A stretch of 64,000 nucleotides of DNA from Pseudovibrio sp. Ad37 (GCF_001623075.1 NZ_LMCF01000042.1:1-64000); one strand, 5' to 3'. Counted from the first letter of the stretch, positions 16,737 to 26,175 are shown. The notes: generated from the letters alone by a model not told the origin. A program made the numbers and translations.

Positions 16737-19640
16737 ATGGAACTCATAATTATTGTTGCCGTCGCCCTTTTTCTTGGTGTGGCATTCGCATTTTACAACC
16801 GCCTCTCAGATATCGCGCTCAAACTCACGTTTTTGAATGCGCAGATGAAAGAGCTGCACAAGAGCATGGCTGAGTTGCAGGGTCAGCCTCCGAATGCGGC
16901 GACTGCTCGAACAGCTCCAACTGGTGCCGAAAAGCCAGCGACGCCTCGTGAATCCACTGTGCCATCTTATGCGAAGAAGCCATGGATGAGACCTGTGGAT
17001 GCGCAAAATGAAGAGAACAAACCAGCAAAAACGCCTATTACAGACGGACTGACCTCCCAAGAAGAATTCAACGGCGACAGGAAACGGGAGGCAGCAAAAC
17101 ACGCTGCTTTAGCTTATCAGTGGGCTGCTGCCTATGACGAAACGAAGCCTGAAGAGCAGAACAGATCAACTGCCAGTGAAACGCTTGCTCAGAAAAATGC
17201 CAAGAAAGGCGCTTCAAATTCTGAGCGGAAGGCAGGCTCGCATCAATCTGCGCCACCTCAGCCAAAGGCTGATCCGATTGAAGCGTGGTTTACCGGGGTT
17301 GCCCGCAGTATCATCGACAATGTTCGCAAAAACTGGGTTGTTTGGCTGGGTGCGCTGTCGCTTGCTTTCGGCGGTATCTTCTTTGTTCAATACGGAATTG
17401 AGAACGGCGTCCTCTCACCAGCCATGCGCATCAGCTGTGCGCTGGCCTTTGGTGTCCTGCTGATTGCTGGCTCCGAGTTCTTCCGCTTCCGACAGAAAGA
17501 GGCGCATGTCGATCCGTTCGGCCCGCTAGTTGCGGCAGCCAGTGGTGGTCTTGCGTCTCTGTTTGGCGCCACAGTGGGTGCTTATTCGCTTTATGGGTTG
17601 ATTGGCCCAACGACCACCTTCATCGGATTGGCGCTTGTGTCATGGCTCGCGATTGGCGGTGGCCTTCTTTATGGCCCAGTGCTCGCGACCATTGGTATTC
17701 TCGGTGCCTATTACTCCCCGCTGCTGGTGGGCGGGTCAGAACCGTCCGCCTTGCTCTATCTCTATTTTGCGATGGTGCTGGCAACAAGTTTTGCGGTTGA
17801 ACGCTTGCAGCGCTGGATCTGGCTCTCCACACTCAGCGTCCTTTCCGTTTTCGTCTGGGTATTCCTGTTGCAGATCCAGATGCCGGAGCAACAACTGACA
17901 CCGCTCATGCTGGCCGCAATTCTTGCGCTGACAATTACGGTGCCTGCCTTTGGTTTTCCGCCGAAGTCAGCGATCTCCTGTTGGCCTTTGGACAACGCGT
18001 TTTGGAACTACAAGAAGACCTATCCAGCTTTGCTAAGCTACGCCGTGACAGGTCTCGTGCTGCTGACCGGGTTGTTCTTTGCGGGTGAAGACATGGGTCT
18101 GGCACGGCCAATGACGCTGATGTTTGCCGGTTTGCTGGTCGCCTATGTGTTCTTTTTGAGTAAAGCGGAAAGCCTTGACCTGATTGGACCAGCACTGCTT
18201 GCAGGCTTTGCGTTGATGATGTGGATGCCGAAGGCGCTGGCCTGGCAATCTGTGCCAGACGATCAGCTGTTCTATCTTGCCACTTTGGCTGTTACGATCA
18301 CAACGGTGACAGGAGGCAGTTTGCTGCGTGGCCAAACCTCCACGCGTGCGTGGTTCTGGAACTGGTCTGCCGTCGCCTTGCCAGGTCTTGGTGCGGGGAT
18401 CTATTTTATCTACACGGCCCTGCACGCGCCAGAGCTGCTGAGCGCTATCGGAGCCTTTGGCTATCTGTTTGCGCTTGCTCTGCAAGTTTGCGTGGCGGTC
18501 TACCTCCGCAAGTCAGCACATAAGTTTGAGTTTGGAACTGAGGGCAGTGCTGCCCTTGCCTTCCTGCTATTCCTACCATTTGCCTACTACTTCTTTGGCG
18601 AGATCACGCTTCCGATGGTTCTCATGATCGGAGCCGTTGCGGTTCTTGAAATCTCAGATCTGTTCGGGCTTAGCAGAGCGCGAAAGGCATTCTTTGCTTA
18701 CCTGAGTGGCATGGTCTTCTTCACCACGCAGCGTTACATCGACGGATTTGGCGAAGCGGGGTACGGAGACATTTCGCTGCTGTTCCTGCCTGTGCTCGCG
18801 CTCAGCGCGCTTGGCTGGTGGCGCGGCCAGCAGCGCGGGGATGAGAGCGAAGCAGTTGTGTTTGAAACGACTGTCTGGGCAGCTCTATCCCTGTTCTTCT
18901 GCGCCTTGCTTCAGGTGTTCTACCGCGATCAGGGCGACATGCCCATGTATGTGATGCATGGGTCCTATGCCTTTGTTCTGGCAGTTCAAGTTTCCGTTCA
19001 GCTGAAGCGGATGAGTTTCTCAAATTCCTTCGCCAAGTTGAGACGAGGGCTATTCCATTGGTACTGGGCCATTGCAGTGTTGAACTGTCTGGTTGCGATT
19101 TTGGCCAACCCACTGGCTCGGGACCATGTCTTCGGCTACTTCCCGATTGATAGCCTGTCCATCGCCTATCTGTATCCGGCTCTGGCATTGCTGCTGGCAA
19201 CTGAGCGCTTCTGGACCCGTGAGGCTTACCTGCAAAACGCGACACGCGGTCTGGCGGGCGTCTTGCTGGTTATGTTTGTCGGGTTGGAAATCCGCGCCTT
19301 CTGGCAGGGGCCTGTGTTGACAGCGCCTGGTGTGGTTCTGGAGGAACTCTACAGCTACACCGTCGCGATGCTGATCTTCTCAGTTGGGCTGATCGCCTTT
19401 GCCTCAGTGAAGCAACGTAAACGGGTTGGGCAGGCAGGACTGGCGTTCATCATCATCACCTGCCTGAAAGTGTTCTTCATCGACATGTCGGGTCTGTATG
19501 GTCTTGCCCGCGCAACATCGTTCATTGGTCTTGGACTAACACTGGTTGGTATTGCCTGGGCAAACAAACGGTTCTTGTCGTTTGACACGCCAGTTGAAGA
19601 GGAAGAGCCGGAGCTCAAACCTCAGCAAGATCAGGCTTAA
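16737..19640 (+). CDS. DUF2339 polytopic membrane protein
   Basis: 967-residue integral membrane protein. Residues 1-20 form a membrane segment (LIIIVAVALFLGVAFAF), followed by a coiled stretch (ALKLTFLNAQMKELHKSMAE) and a low-complexity hydrophilic linker to about residue 175. Then come some 25 hydrophobic helices starting NWVVWLGALSLAFGGIFFVQ, the hallmark of DUF2339. The family's function is unknown; large size and many helices suggest an envelope or transport role. I prefer the ATG at 16737 (AGG upstream) to a TTG 18 bases earlier. It ends at a bidirectional terminator shared with the convergent PLP enzyme. Confidence 0.9.
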   Translation: MELIIIVAVALFLGVAFAFYNRLSDIALKLTFLNAQMKELHKSMAELQGQPPNAATARTAPTGAEKPATPRESTVPSYAKKPWMRPVDAQNEENKPAKTPITDGLTSQEEFNGDRKREAAKHAALAYQWAAAYDETKPEEQNRSTASETLAQKNAKKGASNSERKAGSHQSAPPQPKADPIEAWFTGVARSIIDNVRKNWVVWLGALSLAFGGIFFVQYGIENGVLSPAMRISCALAFGVLLIAGSEFFRFRQKEAHVDPFGPLVAAASGGLASLFGATVGAYSLYGLIGPTTTFIGLALVSWLAIGGGLLYGPVLATIGILGAYYSPLLVGGSEPSALLYLYFAMVLATSFAVERLQRWIWLSTLSVLSVFVWVFLLQIQMPEQQLTPLMLAAILALTITVPAFGFPPKSAISCWPLDNAFWNYKKTYPALLSYAVTGLVLLTGLFFAGEDMGLARPMTLMFAGLLVAYVFFLSKAESLDLIGPALLAGFALMMWMPKALAWQSVPDDQLFYLATLAVTITTVTGGSLLRGQTSTRAWFWNWSAVALPGLGAGIYFIYTALHAPELLSAIGAFGYLFALALQVCVAVYLRKSAHKFEFGTEGSAALAFLLFLPFAYYFFGEITLPMVLMIGAVAVLEISDLFGLSRARKAFFAYLSGMVFFTTQRYIDGFGEAGYGDISLLFLPVLALSALGWWRGQQRGDESEAVVFETTVWAALSLFFCALLQVFYRDQGDMPMYVMHGSYAFVLAVQVSVQLKRMSFSNSFAKLRRGLFHWYWAIAVLNCLVAILANPLARDHVFGYFPIDSLSIAYLYPALALLLATERFWTREAYLQNATRGLAGVLLVMFVGLEIRAFWQGPVLTAPGVVLEELYSYTVAMLIFSVGLIAFASVKQRKRVGQAGLAFIIITCLKVFFIDMSGLYGLARATSFIGLGLTLVGIAWANKRFLSFDTPVEEEEPELKPQQDQA

Positions 19641-19646
19641 CTCATC

Positions 19647-19687
19647 AAAAAGGCCGGAGAGAACAAACACGTCTCTGCGGCCTTTTT
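19647..19687. terminator. Bidirectional terminator between convergent genes
   Basis: Stem AAAAAGGCC...GGCCTTTTTT with an inner AGAGA/TCTCT pairing and A/T runs on both sides, giving T tracts in either direction. Confidence 0.88.
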
Positions 19688-19689
19688 TG

Positions 19690-20682
19690 TTAGGCTGGTG
19701 CAAGTTCACCAGTTGCCTGTAAGTGGGTGTTCATCACACTCAGGAAGGTGGTCAGGTCAATATTGCCACCAGTCAGGATCACGCCTGCCCGTTTGCCCTG
19801 CAAATTATGTTTGTTCGCCATTAGGCCTGCTAGTGGTGCTGCCCCTGCCCCTTCTGCCAGATTGTGGGTGTCTTTGTAGTAGGCCGCCATCGCTTCAGCA
19901 ATCTGCGCCTCGCTTACGCTGACCACATCTTCCGCGCCTTTCAGGATGATCTCAAGCGGCTGTGCCTGCGGATCGCGGCAGGCCATCCCATCTGCGAAGG
20001 TGTTGGCTGTATCTGTCTGGATTGCCTTGCCAGCTTTAAAGGACAGTGCAAAGGCAGCGGCGTTTTCAGCGGTCACGCCAATGATCTTGGTTTTCAGGCC
20101 GAGCAGATCGCGAACCGTGATGAGGCTGCAAATGCCGGAGCCCATGCCAATCGGGACATAAACCACATCCAGATCAGCAACCGCACGGTACAGCTCCAGC
20201 GCATAGGTGGAGACACCTTTGACGATGTTCTCGTGGAACGGAGGCACCATGTGATAGCCGTGCTTTTCCTGCAGTTGCTGTGCAACCACGCGGCTTTCAT
20301 CAAAGTCCTTGCCTGCAATGATCACATTGGCCCCAAACGCGCGCATAGCAGCGTTCTTTTCCAGTGAGTTGCCTTCGGGCACAACAATATAAGAGGGAAC
20401 ACCATTTCGGCTCGCGCCAAGAGCAACGGATTGACCATGATTGCCACGCGTCGCCGTCACCAGCCCGGTGGGCTTTTGCGCAGACTTCATCAAAGCATCC
20501 ACATAGGTGAACCCGCCACGAGCCTTGAACGAGCCTGTTGGTGTATGGTTTTCATGCTTCACGAAAACATCAACACCACTACGTTCCTTCAGCAATGGCC
20601 ATGCATAACACGGGGTTTCAGGGACAAACTGCTTAACCGTGGTGTGGGCAGCTTCCAGATCCTCTAGTGAAAACAGCGGCAT
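19690..20682 (-). CDS. Threonine dehydratase-like PLP enzyme (fold type II)
   Basis: 330-residue PLP-dependent enzyme. The PLP lysine is in NHTPTGSFKARGGF (about residue 53); ATRGNHGQSVA is the substrate loop. The usual glycine-rich phosphate loop reads IGMGSGICSL instead of GGGGL, which occurs in some threonine dehydratase relatives. There is no C-terminal ACT domain, so no allosteric control by isoleucine is expected. Serine/threonine dehydratases make 2-oxobutyrate or pyruvate through enamine intermediates, the substrates that RidA proteins remove; two RidA genes are in the window. AAGGA lies 8 bases before the ATG. Possible alternative: a dehydratase of another hydroxyamino acid. Confidence 0.85.
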   Translation of the reverse strand: MPLFSLEDLEAAHTTVKQFVPETPCYAWPLLKERSGVDVFVKHENHTPTGSFKARGGFTYVDALMKSAQKPTGLVTATRGNHGQSVALGASRNGVPSYIVVPEGNSLEKNAAMRAFGANVIIAGKDFDESRVVAQQLQEKHGYHMVPPFHENIVKGVSTYALELYRAVADLDVVYVPIGMGSGICSLITVRDLLGLKTKIIGVTAENAAAFALSFKAGKAIQTDTANTFADGMACRDPQAQPLEIILKGAEDVVSVSEAQIAEAMAAYYKDTHNLAEGAGAAPLAGLMANKHNLQGKRAGVILTGGNIDLTTFLSVMNTHLQATGELAPA

Positions 20683-20860
20683 TCGATTTCCTTTTGGCAG
20701 TTAAAAACACTTTGCCATGAGCTTAAAACCTGACGCTGATGATGGCTTTCAAAATACTGACCTAAACGCCTTTGGCGAATGTCCCCTTGTTTGCCGTGGG
20801 TTAGTCGGCCTATAGATAGGGCGTCGGAAATCAGAAGAACCTTTTGAAGTAACTGAGGCT

Positions 20861-21676
20861 ATGAGTTCAGCGCGGGACATTATCAACAAGTGGAAGCTGC
20901 AACTGTTGCCAAGCAGTGCCTATGCTGTTGCCTACACGGCGGCTCGGGCCTCAATCGGGTTTGCGTTTGAAAGCCAGCGCGGGGCGCATTCTTTTGACAG
21001 CGATCGCCGGGTTGATTTCTGGACCCGGCCCAACAGCCTCGCCTTTGTGCCGAGGGGATGCGATGTCACCTCGGAGAGCGAGCGCGGTGGAGAGTATCTG
21101 ACTTTTACGGTACCAGCTGAACTCCTGCCTGATCGCGGAGAGCAGATGCGCTTCAACCATGCCATCTCGCCTGATGCGATCAAAGCTGCTTTTCATCTTC
21201 GCAAGGCACTTCTTTCAGCAAATCCTAAGGACACCTTAGCGATAGAAGCTCAGCTCTATGCTCTGCTGGATGTGGTGGAGCAAGTTTAGGTAGGCGTCTA
21301 TGAAGATCCTCCATCCGCAGCGTCTATGACAGACACGCGGCTGAAACGGGTGGAAGAGTTTGTCGAAGATCACCTTGCCCGGCAGATGTCCATGTCTGAT
21401 CTGGCAGCATGTGTGGACCTGTCAGCGGGCTTTTTCAACCGTGCGTTCAAAGGCGCCACTGGCAAAACGCCCCACGATTATGTGGTGGAGCGACGCGTGG
21501 CGCGGGCGCGCAAACTTCTTGGCGCACCACACAGCACTCTCAGCCAGGTTGCTTATGCCTGCGGGTTTTCTTCCCACGCACATATGAGCTCGACCTTCAA
21601 AAAACGCCTTGGTGTCACACCCACCCAGTTTATGATGAGGCAGGTTTATCCAGCGCCAGCACGTTCAACTGTTTGA
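20861..21676 (+). pseudogene. AraC-family regulator interrupted by one in-frame TAG
   Basis: Two open segments, 20861-21289 and 21326-21676, are in the same frame, separated by a TAG at 21287-21289 and then 12 sense codons before the next ATG. The first half resembles an AraC N-terminal sensing domain (RPNSLAFVPRGCDVTSE, EYLTFTVPAELLP). The second is the DNA-binding domain with both helix-turn-helix motifs (MSMSDLAACVDLSAGFFNRA and SQVAYACGFSSHAHMSSTFK). Read through, the product is 271 residues, a normal AraC length. A CAG- or TGG-to-TAG change would explain it. The lone DNA-binding half could still be made from 21326. It is divergent from the threonine dehydratase-like gene and may have regulated it. 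Confidence 0.8.
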
Positions 21677-22112
21677 CGTGATACTCAAGCACGCGCCAGC
21701 CCATTTTCTCATAGAACGGGGTGTTGTCGTCTGAGGCGCACAGATACACACGTGAGTACCCGTTTTCAAACGCCAGTTGGGCCATACGTGCAACAAGGGC
21801 TGTGCCAATACCTTCGCGGCGATGAACTTCTTCGGTCCACACGGCGGCGACCCATGGTGTCAGTTGAGGACGGGCGGCAAAGTCGCTTTCAATCAGCAAT
21901 GCGCTGCCAAGGTATGTTCCGTCGTGGTGGGCAACAAAGGCGGTGGGGACAGCTTCAGGACAAAGAGCTGCGCGGACTTTGACTTCGATCTCGTCTTGCA
22001 AAACGCCTTTGTCTCGCCACCAGGTCTGCCAGATGCGATGGGCAATGGTGGGAATGAAATCGGGGGTTTCGCTCATTTCAGAAAGGGTAAAAGTGCGTAC
22101 TAAACTTTCCAT
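21630..22112 (-). CDS. GNAT family N-acetyltransferase
   Basis: 160 residues with the acetyl-CoA loop VHRREGIGTALVARMAQLA around residue 96 and a C-terminal YEKMGWRVLEYHVKQL, typical of GNAT enzymes acting on small molecules or antibiotics. The 3' end overlaps the convergent AraC gene by 47 bp. The ATG at 22112 is used; an internal ATG at 22076 is possible. The substrate is unknown. Confidence 0.85.
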   Translation of the reverse strand: MESLVRTFTLSEMSETPDFIPTIAHRIWQTWWRDKGVLQDEIEVKVRAALCPEAVPTAFVAHHDGTYLGSALLIESDFAARPQLTPWVAAVWTEEVHRREGIGTALVARMAQLAFENGYSRVYLCASDDNTPFYEKMGWRVLEYHVKQLNVLALDKPASS

Positions 22113-22133
22113 AGGACTGGTGACCTGTAAAAT

Positions 22134-22910
22134 CTAAATCGGTGTACCTCCTCCGGAAACGCTAATGATTTGTCCTGTTATTTTAGCAGAGCCCGGACCG
22201 GCGAGGAAGTTGATCGCTTCGGCTACTTCGTCGGGCTTGATGACGCCCAGATGAGCGTTCTGCTCGACTTTTGAGATGAGGCTTGCAGCAAAAGGATCTC
22301 TTTGAAGCTTATCATAAAGAGGGGTTCCACGTACAACACTTGGGCTGACACAATTGACACGGATGCAATGCTGTTTGGCTTCTACCGCTAGGGCACGGCA
22401 GAACATGGAGATGCCTGCTGTTGCAGACCCGACGGCTGTGCTGCCAAAGGTCGGGATTATGGAAACATCCGAGGTTAAACAAATAATTGAACCGCAGCGT
22501 TGCTTCGTCATGACCGGATAAACCGCATGAATTGGGTGCAGAATACTGCTCATGAGCGAGGTGATTGTGGGCATGAGCTCTTGCAGTTTCAGCTCATGCA
22601 ATGGTCTGGGGATGACCCCTCCACCACCGGTACTAACCAGCACATCGATTCGCCCCATGGCCAGTTCCGCATGGGTAATGGCGGTTTCTGTATGGCCGGG
22701 GTCTGAAGCGTCGCATTGGACAAAATGCAGATAGGCACCGGGAAATTCTGCTGCAAGTTTGCTCAGTGCATTGCGGCCCTTGGTGACGTCCCGTGCGCAA
22801 ATGGTGAGTTTTTGAAGACCGGATTGGAGGAGTGTTTTGGCAGAAGCAAATCCGATGCCGGATGTGCCTCCGACGATGACTGCTGAGGATTCATTTAGTT
22901 TCCGCGCCAC
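22134..22910 (-). CDS. SDR-fold protein lacking the catalytic Tyr and Lys
   Basis: 258-residue Rossmann protein of the SDR superfamily: AVIVGGTSGIGFASAKTLL binds the dinucleotide, and DVLVSTGGGG replaces the usual NNAG. Where classical SDRs have YxxSK, this reads STAVGSATAGI: Tyr becomes Val and Lys becomes Thr; the upstream Ser region is TSDVS. It is therefore unlikely to perform standard hydride transfer. The C-terminus (AEAINFLAGPGSAKITGQII) is normal, so the gene looks maintained. The start is GTG at 22910 with GGAGG 7 bases upstream; the longer frame has no such signal. It may bind a cofactor for sensing or act as a partner subunit. Confidence 0.82.
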   Translation of the reverse strand: MARKLNESSAVIVGGTSGIGFASAKTLLQSGLQKLTICARDVTKGRNALSKLAAEFPGAYLHFVQCDASDPGHTETAITHAELAMGRIDVLVSTGGGGVIPRPLHELKLQELMPTITSLMSSILHPIHAVYPVMTKQRCGSIICLTSDVSIIPTFGSTAVGSATAGISMFCRALAVEAKQHCIRVNCVSPSVVRGTPLYDKLQRDPFAASLISKVEQNAHLGVIKPDEVAEAINFLAGPGSAKITGQIISVSGGGTPI

Positions 22911-23090
22911 AGTGACCTCCAGATGCGACTGAACTCTCGTCGTGATCTTGCTCGCGTAGATGCTCAAAGAGTTGTTTTAGTACAGATGCCGTATGTTTTT
23001 GCTCAACACGTGAGAGCCTGACAGGCCTAACAGCAATCAAAGTAACCGGAGCGCTAAGACCTTCCTGACATCTATATGTTTTGCCGCTTG

Positions 23091-24431
23091 TCACTCAGGC
23101 TCGTCGCCAAAGCCGGAAAGAAACGCACCATAATCGATGCTGGCCTCCAGCGTTGTCACTCTTGCTTCTGCGTGGCGCGGATCGAGAAAGATCATGCGTC
23201 CGGGCTTGGCGTTGATCTCGAGAAGCTTCGGACAACCTGTTTTGTCGACACCTATATCCAGTCCCAGTTCCCCGATTGGAGAGGTGTGATAGTCGTCCAT
23301 ACGATGGGCAATGGCAAAACCGCACTCCTCAACAGCCGCTTTTACCGCCTCGGCCTTCTTGCCAAACGCGTTGGTGAAGTAATCATCCGGATCAATCACA
23401 TCCGCGCCCTGGCTGAAGTGAGAGGAGATACAACCGTGCGCGCAGACCCTTGGGCCGATCATTAAGCAGCGCCATGTGCCGCTCATGTCCTTTTGCATCT
23501 GAACGCGACAATCGACAGACCGGCCATCGAACGAAGAAAAGTCGAGACTTTGCTGCACCAGATACTGGTCCAGTGACGTATGACTGAAGGCGAACTCAAA
23601 CGCGTCTTCCAGCTGCATGAAATCCGCATGCGGGCAGGATAGGTCGGTCAACCATTGCAAGCGGTAGCCTTTATCGCGCCTGGACAAGCGCATCAGCAGT
23701 TTGCCCCCTCGCCCGTCGACGGGTTTGAGATAAGCGGAGTGATGGCGGTCCAGGATCTTCTTTAAAAGCGGTGGTGCCGGTGCTCGGTGGGTTTCGGGCA
23801 GATACTTGCGCAGCTTTTGCCCGTACATCAGGTGCTCATGCACCTCCCATTTATCAAAGAAGCCGGGATTGTAGATGTGAGAGCCCAGTGCGCGCATCCG
23901 GTTCTTCACCGCTTCCACACGTAGTTTGTGCTCTTCGTCGCGGGTGTGAATGCGATTATAAATGGCGGTGGGCAGGGGCAGACCGGGCTGCCGGTGGCCA
24001 GGCATGGTCTCCCCGGTGATTGTGTTTGTCGCCCAGTTGTAATCTTCAGGCGAAAACAGAAAGGCGATGTAGCCGCAGGTTTGCGCGTATGTCAGCATGT
24101 CCTGCTGGTGGCGGCGCTCAGGATCAAACTTGCCTGCTCCCATGATGCCAATGGTCGGGCCGATGTGGATGGTGTCCCCGTCCCGCTTAACGTGAAGGCC
24201 GTCAATAAGTGCAAGGCCGAGTTCGTCAAACACATCTGCTGGCAGGCCAAGGGCTGACCTGCGCTCGGTGTTGATTGCCGTTTTGGCAGAAAATCGGTGA
24301 CAGGCACCTATCTTGAAGGACAGGTGTTCACCGGCTGTGGCACCGATTTTTTGAAGGGCACCTTTGGAGAAGACCACTTCATTGCTTGAACTGGACACAC
24401 GATAAAGATGAAGTTTGACAGCGGAAACCAC
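23091..24431 (-). CDS. YheC/YheD-like ATP-grasp protein
   Basis: 446 residues. Signature blocks of the YheC/YheD (endospore coat-associated) family are visible: GPTIGIMGAG near residue 92, GLPLPTAIYNRIHTRDEE near 150, AYLKPVDGRGGKLLMRL near 233, DCRVQMQKDMSGTW near 308 and IGELGLDIGVDKTG...LLEINAKPGR near 393-417. The last holds the ATP-grasp Mg-binding Glu/Asn. ATP-grasp enzymes ligate carboxylates to amines. This family is best known from spore-forming Firmicutes, so its occurrence here is unusual. The start is GTG at 24431 with GGGGGG five bases before it. It is divergent from repA and possibly follows its own promoter. Confidence 0.8.
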   Translation of the reverse strand: MVSAVKLHLYRVSSSSNEVVFSKGALQKIGATAGEHLSFKIGACHRFSAKTAINTERRSALGLPADVFDELGLALIDGLHVKRDGDTIHIGPTIGIMGAGKFDPERRHQQDMLTYAQTCGYIAFLFSPEDYNWATNTITGETMPGHRQPGLPLPTAIYNRIHTRDEEHKLRVEAVKNRMRALGSHIYNPGFFDKWEVHEHLMYGQKLRKYLPETHRAPAPPLLKKILDRHHSAYLKPVDGRGGKLLMRLSRRDKGYRLQWLTDLSCPHADFMQLEDAFEFAFSHTSLDQYLVQQSLDFSSFDGRSVDCRVQMQKDMSGTWRCLMIGPRVCAHGCISSHFSQGADVIDPDDYFTNAFGKKAEAVKAAVEECGFAIAHRMDDYHTSPIGELGLDIGVDKTGCPKLLEINAKPGRMIFLDPRHAEARVTTLEASIDYGAFLSGFGDEPE

Positions 24432-24723
24432 AGGCCCCCCAAGATCAGTTGGAAGTCAGGACAAAACAGGACGAAACCGATTGGGCCGGACCATACAAGA
24501 CAGGTTCTCGCCAAAGCCTTGCGGAAGTTGGGAAAGCTCTAATGGTTTAGGTTTTTGCGTGTACTTGGGTGCTTTACGACTCAGTGCGAATCTATGACTG
24601 ATTCACGTGTACACTGCCGGTTGAGAGGAAGGTTCGAACTGTCAAATCGGTATTTCATCGATTTTTGCACATAAACCGTCATGTCCTGGTTTTTTTTGTT
24701 GGCTTGGCGAAAGTGACGTTTCT

Positions 24724-24747
24724 TAATAAGATTGTTCTGTCTTATTA
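24724..24747. promoter_or_regulatory. Dyad TAATAAGA-N8-TCTTATTA, putative RepA operator
   Basis: Perfect 8 bp arms with an 8 bp spacer, about 220 bp before repA. RepA (ParA) proteins autorepress repABC promoters by binding dyads in this region. This is an inference from position. Confidence 0.45.
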
Positions 24748-24850
24748 TGGAAATGTTGCTGTAAAATCGGTGGTTTACGCAATATCTGGTAATTCTCCGG
24801 TTTCACAGTACAAGCAAAGCGGAAAGAACCTTAACGATCTCTTAATATTG

Positions 24851-24866
24851 GTTAATACTCGTTAAC
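24851..24866. promoter_or_regulatory. 16 bp dyad GTTAATACTCGTTAAC near repA, operator or parS candidate
   Basis: GTTAA/TTAAC arms spanning 16 bp, 100 bp before repA. RepB-bound parS sites of repABC plasmids are 16 bp palindromes with GTT...AAC ends, but the centre here (TACTCG) is not symmetric, so parS is uncertain. Confidence 0.35.
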
Positions 24867-24966
24867 TATAAAGATATTGACGCGCGTTTTGAAACGGAGA
24901 AGGATGCGCTGTGACGGATTATTTTCGCTCTGAACTTCAAAACCGTCATAGAGGTTAAGAGGCAAT

Positions 24967-26175
24967 ATGCTGCTCGCTGCTGAACATGATGAAACTTCTG
25001 CTGAGAAGATTGCACGCCATTCTGACTTGTTGTCACGGCAACTGCAATCCTTAAGGGAGAAGATGTATCCGCCTGAAGCTATGAAGAAGCTGAAGACGTT
25101 TTCTTCGCGCGAGGTTGCAGGCCTGCTCGGCGTTGCCGAATCCAGTTTGCGCCAGCTTTCACTCAACGGCGAAGCAGTTATCCCCGAAAGGCTGGATAAC
25201 GGCAGACGCATTTATACCCTTCCTCAGATCAACGAATTACGTCGTTATCTGGCTGAAAAACGCCCTGCAGATGCCCTGCGTCTGGACCCGCGCCGCCGTC
25301 ATGGCGAGAAGATGCAGGTTCTGGCCGTCGCCAACTTCAAAGGCGGCTCTGCAAAGACCACCACAACCGTCCATTTAGCGCACTATCTTGCGCTTCAGGG
25401 CCTGCGTGTGCTCGCCATCGACCTTGATCCGCAGGCCTCCTTGTCTGCCATGTTCGGGTATCAGCCAGAGTTCGATGTTGACGAGAACCAGACGCTTTAT
25501 GCCGCGATCCGTTATGACGACGAGGAGCGCGTTCCACTCAGCCATGTTATCCGCAAAACTTACTTTGATGGGCTCGATCTTGTCCCCGGTAACCTGGAAC
25601 TGATGGAATATGAGCACGAAACCCCGCAGGCAATTGCTCAGGGGCTTTCGCGCGGCGATGGCATGTTCTTCCGCCGCATGGCGACCGTCCTGAAGGAGGT
25701 GGAAGATGATTATGATGTTGTGCTTATCGATGCGCCGCCACAGCTGGGGTATCTCACCCTTGGCGCGCTCTATGCAGCAACCGGAATTGTCATCACCGTG
25801 CATCCGGCCATGCTGGACGTGTCATCCATGAACCAGTTCCTCTCCATGACCTCAGAACTGCTGGCGGTGATTGAAGAGGCTGGCGGCACCCTGAGCCACG
25901 ATTTCGTGCGTTACCTGCTAACACGCCATACACCTCATGATGTGCCGCAGGTGAACGTTGCAGCGCTTCTGCGAGGTCTTTTTGGTGAGGATGTGTTGGC
26001 GGCGTCCATTGTGGAGACTACAGCGATTGCCAATGCGGGACTGGAAAAAAAGAGCCTTTACGAGGTTGAGCGCGGAAACATGACCCGCGATACCCTCAAT
26101 CGTGCTCTTGAATCGGTCGATGCAGCCAATACGGAAGTGTTCCAACTGATCAAACAGGTATGGGGTCGTCCATGA
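24967..26175 (+). CDS. repA: Plasmid partitioning ATPase RepA (ParA type)
   Basis: 402-residue Walker-type ParA ATPase with the N-terminal helix-turn-helix found in RepA of repABC replicons (REVAGLLGVAESSLRQLSLN, residues 48-67). The deviant Walker A KGGSAKTTTT lies near residue 123, Walker A' LAIDLDPQ near 149 and Walker B DVVLIDAPP near 256. With RepB it segregates the replicon, and it represses its own operon. GAGG lies 7 bases before the ATG at 24967. Its TGA overlaps the repB ATG in ATGA. Confidence 0.97.
   Translation: MLLAAEHDETSAEKIARHSDLLSRQLQSLREKMYPPEAMKKLKTFSSREVAGLLGVAESSLRQLSLNGEAVIPERLDNGRRIYTLPQINELRRYLAEKRPADALRLDPRRRHGEKMQVLAVANFKGGSAKTTTTVHLAHYLALQGLRVLAIDLDPQASLSAMFGYQPEFDVDENQTLYAAIRYDDEERVPLSHVIRKTYFDGLDLVPGNLELMEYEHETPQAIAQGLSRGDGMFFRRMATVLKEVEDDYDVVLIDAPPQLGYLTLGALYAATGIVITVHPAMLDVSSMNQFLSMTSELLAVIEEAGGTLSHDFVRYLLTRHTPHDVPQVNVAALLRGLFGEDVLAASIVETTAIANAGLEKKSLYEVERGNMTRDTLNRALESVDAANTEVFQLIKQVWGRP

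Larger units (their letters stand above)
24432..24966. other. 535 bp repA upstream region
   Basis: AT-rich control region of the repABC operon, shared with the divergent ATP-grasp gene. No gene is supported. It contains two dyads described separately (24724-24747 and 24851-24866) and several TTAA-rich stretches. Confidence 0.6.

Noticed and set aside
24636-24650. GGTTCGAA-like T-loop sequence suggesting a tRNA
   Set aside because: No acceptor stem, D-arm or anticodon arm can be drawn around it.
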